A stretch of DNA of 64,000 nucleotides from positions 386,243 through 450,242 of the forward strand of contig JAREIK010000377.1 of assembly GCA_029783825.1 (NCBI GenBank), given 5' to 3'. Both the position numbers and the translations under genes were made by a program. Below the pieces are notes generated by a model. That model made no database searches. It was not told the DNA's origin and saw nothing but the letters and a program-made list of their open reading frames with translations. This stretch comes from Sapria himalayana (lineage: Eukaryota; Streptophyta; Magnoliopsida; Malpighiales; Rafflesiaceae). Shown here piece after piece: positions 58,384 through 64,000 of the stretch (positions within the stretch are counted from its first letter, which is position 1; each line of letters opens with the position of its first letter).

Positions 58384-58785
58384 TTAAGAAAATATTGAAA
58401 CAAAAAAAAACATTTTGATTATACAAAATAGTTTATCAAAACAAGATATATATACAACATAATCCTTGTCAAACAAAGACCTAACAAAAAAATTATTTAG
58501 GGTACCATAAGTAATAGAGAGACCCAACGAGGTGATGGGCAAGATGTTTGATAGTCCATCCATTTTCTTACTTTGGAGGATTATTAGAGACACTTAGTGA
58601 TAAATAGGTTTACTAGAATTTTCTTGTAACTAGGTGGAGCTAATTATTTTGAATTGAAGCATAACATAATTATTATGATTCAACAATATCAATATAGTGA
58701 AAAGGTATCATAAGATACTAATAGACATGTCATACTATTTTTGGAGCTTTACAATATTGTGAAGATGAATGAAGTTGGTTCGTAC
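58384..58785. other. AT-rich gypsy internal sequence
   Basis: A 69-codon minus-strand frame (58384-58593) has no recognised similarity and no plausible partner. It is probably chance within the gypsy leader/gag region. Confidence 0.4.
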
Positions 58786-58789
58786 ATAA

Positions 58790-59560
58790 TAAGATTAAAA
58801 TTATTTTCATTTTCATAGAATGGTAAAGTATGACATTTGTTCTAATATTTACCATGTGACTCCATTAAGAATTAGTATATATTGGTGAGAGATTTTCTTA
58901 CTATATTTTTCTCACCACAAATTACTTCTCAACTTTGGAACAAGATAACTTAATTCCAAAAAGAGAAGGGTAATAACTTATATGTTTCATAGGATCATTT
59001 TTAGGAGTTTTTGAGAAGATGCACTCGACATGGTTTTGAGCCAAGGGTATAAGGACAAACCTTCTATAATGGGTTGGACTACATGATAAGGTCTATGGAT
59101 GATGTGACACCCAAAATATCTTTTATGAATAAATTATAAAAGGAGGCATATTATGTATTTAAGGAGCAAGCACAAAGACTTCTGAACTTCATTGGATAAC
59201 CCTAGAAGAAGAAAAGCTAAAGTATTGGAGTTGGATGAGTTTGCCACATTTTGAAGCAAATATGGAAGCCCTTTTGAGAAAGTTTGATGTCCAAAAAGAA
59301 AAGATAAGAATGTTAAAGAAACTAATTTCTTTACATCCATATGAATCAGTAAAATCACAGCTCGTTTATCAAATTGAAGAGGAAAATCAAATACAAATCA
59401 AGGGATACATATTTTAACCCAATAATAATGTCCCAATATATTATCATCTGAACATAATAAATCATGAAAATATTTCATATAGAAACTATTGAAGTAGACT
59501 ATATCATATCAAGAAATCCCCGAGAAATATTGGGAATAATGTGGTAAATTAGTCAAATCA
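58790..59560 (+). pseudogene. Gypsy gag of the LTR-gag-LTR element
   Basis: Plus-strand frames give VGERFLTIFFSPQITSQLWN near 58880-58945 (ELxxKFLxKFFPPxKTxxLRN), then degraded F..MHSTWF, then FYNGL-like and DKVYG.. segments (gag QxFYNGLxxxTRxxIDAAxGG). A 60-codon open frame (59235-59417) with HFEANMEALLRKFDVQKEKI follows at the C-terminal side. Stops at many expected Trp codons. No protease or pol follows before the 3' LTR. Confidence 0.65.
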
Positions 59561-59895
59561 AGAGAGCTCTAGTTTTAATTATTAATTATTATGAAGGAAA
59601 TAAAAACTGGTCGTGGATAATGATGTGCTTTTTTTTCTACATGTGTGATGTAATAACCATTAATATAAACCACATAAAAAATAAAATAGGCCTTATGATC
59701 CACAAGCATAGCCATGGAACTCTAACCCTACAATGACTATAGATATGTCTACTTGAAGTTGCTCCACTATTTATAGAACATATGACACTCAAACCTAGTC
59801 ATAGAAGTCATTATGATGATGCATACTTATATTTTTTGGTAGGGGAAGTGCTTGTTCGGGGATGAGAAATTATTTTATTGTGAGAGTTTGTTTGG
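59561..59895 (+). other. Gypsy 3' internal tail and polypurine region
   Basis: Contains AGGGGAAGTGCTTGTTCGGG, resembling the TGCTCGAGGACGAGCAA box that precedes Athila/Tat polypurine tracts, then GAGAGTTTGTTTGG just before the LTR start. Confidence 0.5.
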
Positions 59896-62258
59896 TGTTC
59901 AATTTACTGAATATTCTAGTATATTTTGGTAGTTGTTAATGATATATATATGTGGAAATATATCCAATATGTGAATGATCCTACCCTCTTTTTAGTATAA
60001 TATTTCCACAATGTGTTACATTTTCAATGACTACCAAATTTTCATGGAGTTAATGTCATATCTAGCTCATAAAATTATAATGAATACTACATTAATTCTA
60101 GATCAAAGATACCAAGTATGTAACAAATACTCAATGTCACAGCTAACTTTTTATAGCCATGAATTTTTCTTTATATGGCTCAGTAGTCTCATGTCTGAGT
60201 TGCATGTCATGCACTTATTAAGTAGGCCCATGATATATGATTCTTTTAAAAAACTATAACTTTTGAGCTATAAAAAATTAAAGAGGCATAAATACTCAGG
60301 CAAGAACCATAGTAATTTTTCAAAGACACGACATTTGGATCTCTATAATATTACAAAGGACATTACTCAGGTATGTCTTTTAAGATTGTGACTCTTGTCT
60401 TCATAGGAAAACTTAGCCACAACTTATATGCACAAGTTAAGTGCAAACATCAAGACTAACTCACAATACTACAATCACATACACATTAAGAAAAATAAAT
60501 TTGCAATGTTTTAGTCTCCACACAGTGCTATGACTATATAACAAGGTTAAAATTCATCTCCACCATGTGGCCACTTCATAATGTCATGACTATCTATATA
60601 CTACAAATAATAAAGACACAAAGTTATGGTCATTTTATCGTGCCATGACTTTGTATTATAGAAAGAATATGCCTAAGTTATGATCATTGCCAATACTGTG
60701 ACCTTGTGTTACAGAGAGATCAAGATGTTGAATAGAGTCACAACTAATTTATAAAGTTATAAGCTCAAGCTAATGAGATGAAGGGTGAATTTATGACTTT
60801 CATATGAAAGCTATGATTTTGTACTAAATGAAATGCAAAGCCACTTGAGTATAAAATTAAAAGTTAGAGAATATTTGAAAAATCTTTCAATTCTTTTCAT
60901 TCTCCCTCATGAAACAAACAAAAGAAATAACAACTATAAACACTAAAGAAAAATCTTGCACTCCCTAGGAATTAAACAAGTAAGCAAGGGATACACAACC
61001 TAGGTCAATCTCTATAATTTGGGGGCATGACTCTCAAACTCTTCTCCTTTAAGAATTAATCCAAAAAATTATATGAAATTTGGTATATGATTAGATTATT
61101 TGAATTATGTGATATAATTGGTTTGATTGATTAATACAATTATGGTTTGATTATATTACGGATGTTGATGGATTATGACAAAATATAAATTAAATTAGGG
61201 TTTTGACTAATGGTGGACTTGTGTGAGATTATTCATGATAGATGATGATAGGTAAGCCATGAGACTCGCTCATGCATATAATAGGAAAGTGGTGCTAATC
61301 CTTCCAATTGTGATGCACGAGATGAAGATATATGTCTAACCCCAAAGTTTGAGTATATTAATCATCATGAGTATGAGACATATTAATCAAAGTATGAATA
61401 CTTTTACATGTCAATCTATTATAAATATCTTAGAGAGACTAATTCTCAATCAAGATGGATATTATATAACATATTCTTCCAAGGGATTCATATTTAATAT
61501 GAGAGTCACATTATTATCGATGATGATAATAACATCTAATCCTTAGGACATCCATAAGTGTGTAATGTCTATAAGGTGGTGCCAATCCATGCGAGTTCTT
61601 TTTACTCATGGTTCCCACAAGTGAAATTTGAAGGAAGCTCATATTAATTATGTGAGTATGATGCTTATGAAACTAAAATTTAAAATATTACCAATCATTA
61701 GTTTTTAAGACAATAGAGGTAAGTAAATAAGAGTGAGTAGATAATGAAATCGTCAAAGATATTTGATGAAGTTGGCTAAAATAAAGATTATAAATGACCC
61801 TCATGCATGGATGAATTATTATCTCTATTTATGATGTATCGAGGGTACAACTATGAGGAGACCACCATTGAGAAGAGATCAATGGTGACATCTATCTTGT
61901 ATGCCATTAGAAAAAGAAATCATTGAACAATACATCAACTTCTATTATGTGTCTAGTATTATATTTATATATATATATATATATCAAATGAATTAATGAC
62001 ATCAAATAAATTAGATAAATGAACCATGGACCTAAGATTATTTAAGAATCTAAGAATTAATTATACTAAAATGGGTTTCATCTTATTGAATAATTGAACT
62101 ATCAATATAATCTCTATGGAATTGATGTTTGGATGAAAGTATATTATAAAACTTATATGATCCATGCATGTGTGGATCATAATTGGTGAGAAACTCTTAT
62201 AAATAAGCTTTTGGGATATCACCTAACTGCTTAAATTAGGTGGAACAATGAAATCATA
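59896..62258 (+). repeat. Gypsy LTR, second subfamily, 3' copy (about 2.4 kb)
   Basis: Starts TGTTCAATTTACTGAATATT and ends GGAACAATGAAATCATA. It matches 55102-57580 through its length, including the (TA)n tract at 61966-61984. Visible divergence between the pair is substantial, suggesting an old insertion. Confidence 0.75.
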
Positions 62259-62452
62259 ACAGCCACCTAGAGCCTAATTTCTACTAACAGAGTTAAATGT
62301 AAAGAAGTGAGTAGCTAGCATATCTTCTTCAACTCATTATGCATTATGTTTTATTTTGTTTTCTTCCTCCTCCACGTTCAAGATATAACAAATATAAGAG
62401 ATGATGATTTTTTGCTCAAGGATAAATAAAGATTTAAGTATGCAAGTTTGTT
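62259..62452 (+). other. 3' internal end and polypurine tract of another gypsy element
   Basis: TTGCTCAAGGATAAATAAAG then AAGTATGCAAGTTTGT precede the LTR at 62453, the usual box and polypurine tract (AAGTTTGGGGGAGTTTG). The second-subfamily element appears to be inserted in this element. Confidence 0.55.
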
Positions 62453-64000
62453 TGACACTCAAAGTAGCAAATTTTGATGTGGTTATTAGGCTTTATCATG
62501 ATGTGGTTGTACTAGAAATATTCTTTAAATGATAGGTATACCTTGAAATTTGATTTTAATGAGTTTTGATGAAAAATAATGAAATCAACTAAAACTTAGA
62601 TATAAATGATAGACTTGGTGAAAAATAGAAATGGATTGTAGAGGAAGGAGATAAAATCATGTTATTTTCAATGTCACCAAATCTTTTGTACTAGCACATA
62701 GTTATGAATTAGTCATGATAGACTTTCTTAGTCAAGATTCTACATATATAAGTTATGACATTTATTATATTCTACTTCTTTATCACCTGATGACAATATC
62801 TTTTCACTATATAACATATTTTTTGTGGCCATGATATTATTTTAAAGTCATAGCTATATTTCCTCTAAATATATATTTGGCCATGATATTTTGTTCATGT
62901 CATGGTAGATGATGCTTTCTCAACATGTGAAGTCATGATATATTTTTTCTGCCATAGCAAAATCATTATATGATTAAAATTAATTTTTACTAAGAGATTT
63001 TATACTAACATTTTTGGCATCACAACTTTATGATTCCAAATAAAAATTTTTTGAGTTATGACATATTTTCAGCTTCATAACTTTATTCTCACACTTACAT
63101 GCCAAAGTCATGATATTTTTCATGACATTCCATGACATAATGATCAAGAAATGACTCAAAGGTATTTTCTATCATTACTTTAAGCCAACATCAAGACATT
63201 GAATTCATTAAATGATATGACCCAAGGATATAAAATATTGATGTAAACAACATTATATAAATCAAGGGATGGAAAAGAGAGAGACTTATGTCACGAAGGC
63301 ATAGTGTCACTTTTGATTAGGACACTCTCAAGCCAAAAATAAAACAAAGTGGATTGAGAACTATATCTAACACCTAGATCCTAATTCCTCCCAAACATCA
63401 TGTTAATTAACAACCTAAGGTTTCCTTATGTAATTTTGAATGAATGGTTTAGATTTGTAATGAATACGTTTGGTTTTATATGCATTGAATATTGATAGAT
63501 ATGGGTATTTAATATAATATTGATTTAGGGTTTCATCATATTTGGAACCATGCATCTTTCCTTTGGTGGATGGTGATAAGAAAACTATAGGACATACATG
63601 AATGGTGCATTGATAGAAAGTGACAACCCTCTTATTATCTTCCAATTTTGATGGGTCAATGTGTGAAATATGTAGGTTGATATAAGTTTAATTGATATGA
63701 GTATGATGGTTATTAGTCAAAAGTATAAATGTAATTATGACCATACCATTGTGTATGTTCAAGAAGGACTGGGCCTAAATGATGTGTGAGTTATTTAGTG
63801 TGTCTAGCCAAGAGTTTCATTTATTCTTGGGAGTCATGTATTGGTTATAATAGGTAGTGACATGTAAACCATATAACACTTATATGGGAATGTTAATTGC
63901 TAGGAAGTGACAACTCTATGATCATCATCTTCTTGTATGACTTCCATGGTTAGAATACATAGGGTGACATATGTTAATTATTACTACTACGGATGAAACT
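62453..64000 (+). repeat. Gypsy 3' LTR, first subfamily, cut by the window end
   Basis: Starts TGACACTCAAAGTAG, the best-preserved LTR start in the window, and runs in the same order as 48045-50062 (GTCATGATATTTTTCATGAC near 63110, GACATAATGATCAAGAA near 63130, GTAATGAATACG, GTGGATGGTGATAAG). About 0.4-0.5 kb should lie beyond the right edge. Confidence 0.75.

Overview
The window is nuclear DNA of a flowering plant: very AT-rich, dominated by decayed transposable elements of plant types (Ty1/copia, Athila/Tat-like Ty3/gypsy, CACTA), with one intact gene, a phosphatidylinositol 4-kinase gamma (PI4K-gamma). I cannot name the species. Nothing looks bacterial, viral or organellar, and I saw no tRNA, rRNA or CRISPR array. 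All element coordinates are read by eye and are approximate, usually to within tens of bases.

Layout. 1-5290: a 5.3 kb degenerate AAG/AAT array, almost free of C on the plus strand. 5298-6165: a short non-autonomous CACTA element made of its own subterminal repeats. 6172-6905: a copia RNase H tail. 7128-7672: an unidentified decayed two-exon gene fragment. 9060-13130: simple-sequence territory, with a CATG-rich minisatellite, CTAT tetranucleotides, an approximately 818-bp tandem duplication whose two copies each carry a GCN-rich tract, a second patch of CACTA subterminal repeats, CA/TA microsatellites and a C-rich tract. 13774-24467: a large decayed CACTA element. Its transposase lies in two pieces of opposite orientation, separated by a minus-strand copia element with LTR and primer-binding site. 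Its second gene (Transposase_24-like plus Ulp1/C48 protease) and its right terminus follow. 24484-30240: gypsy 3' tail and long LTRs, one interrupted by another repeat.

30600-34020 is a genic island: 3'UTR, an uninterrupted 622-codon PI4K-gamma reading frame on the minus strand, a probable 5'UTR intron, a 5' exon and a promoter. An 8-bp tandem repeat lies just upstream of the promoter. 34090-64000 is a nest of gypsy LTRs in both orientations, gypsy gag and protease remnants, two more copia fragments, one solo-like copia LTR, and an element reduced to 5'LTR-gag-3'LTR (55102-62258). The window ends inside another gypsy LTR.

The only functional protein I would stand behind is PI4K-gamma. All transposon reading frames contain stops, many of which fit C-to-T/G-to-A change of Trp and Gln codons, as expected of old methylated elements. 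The most unusual items are the inversion-split CACTA transposase, the dense GTCATGAC-type motifs of the gypsy LTRs, the long purine-biased array and the tandem GCN-bearing duplication. I did not find a convincing new multi-gene system.
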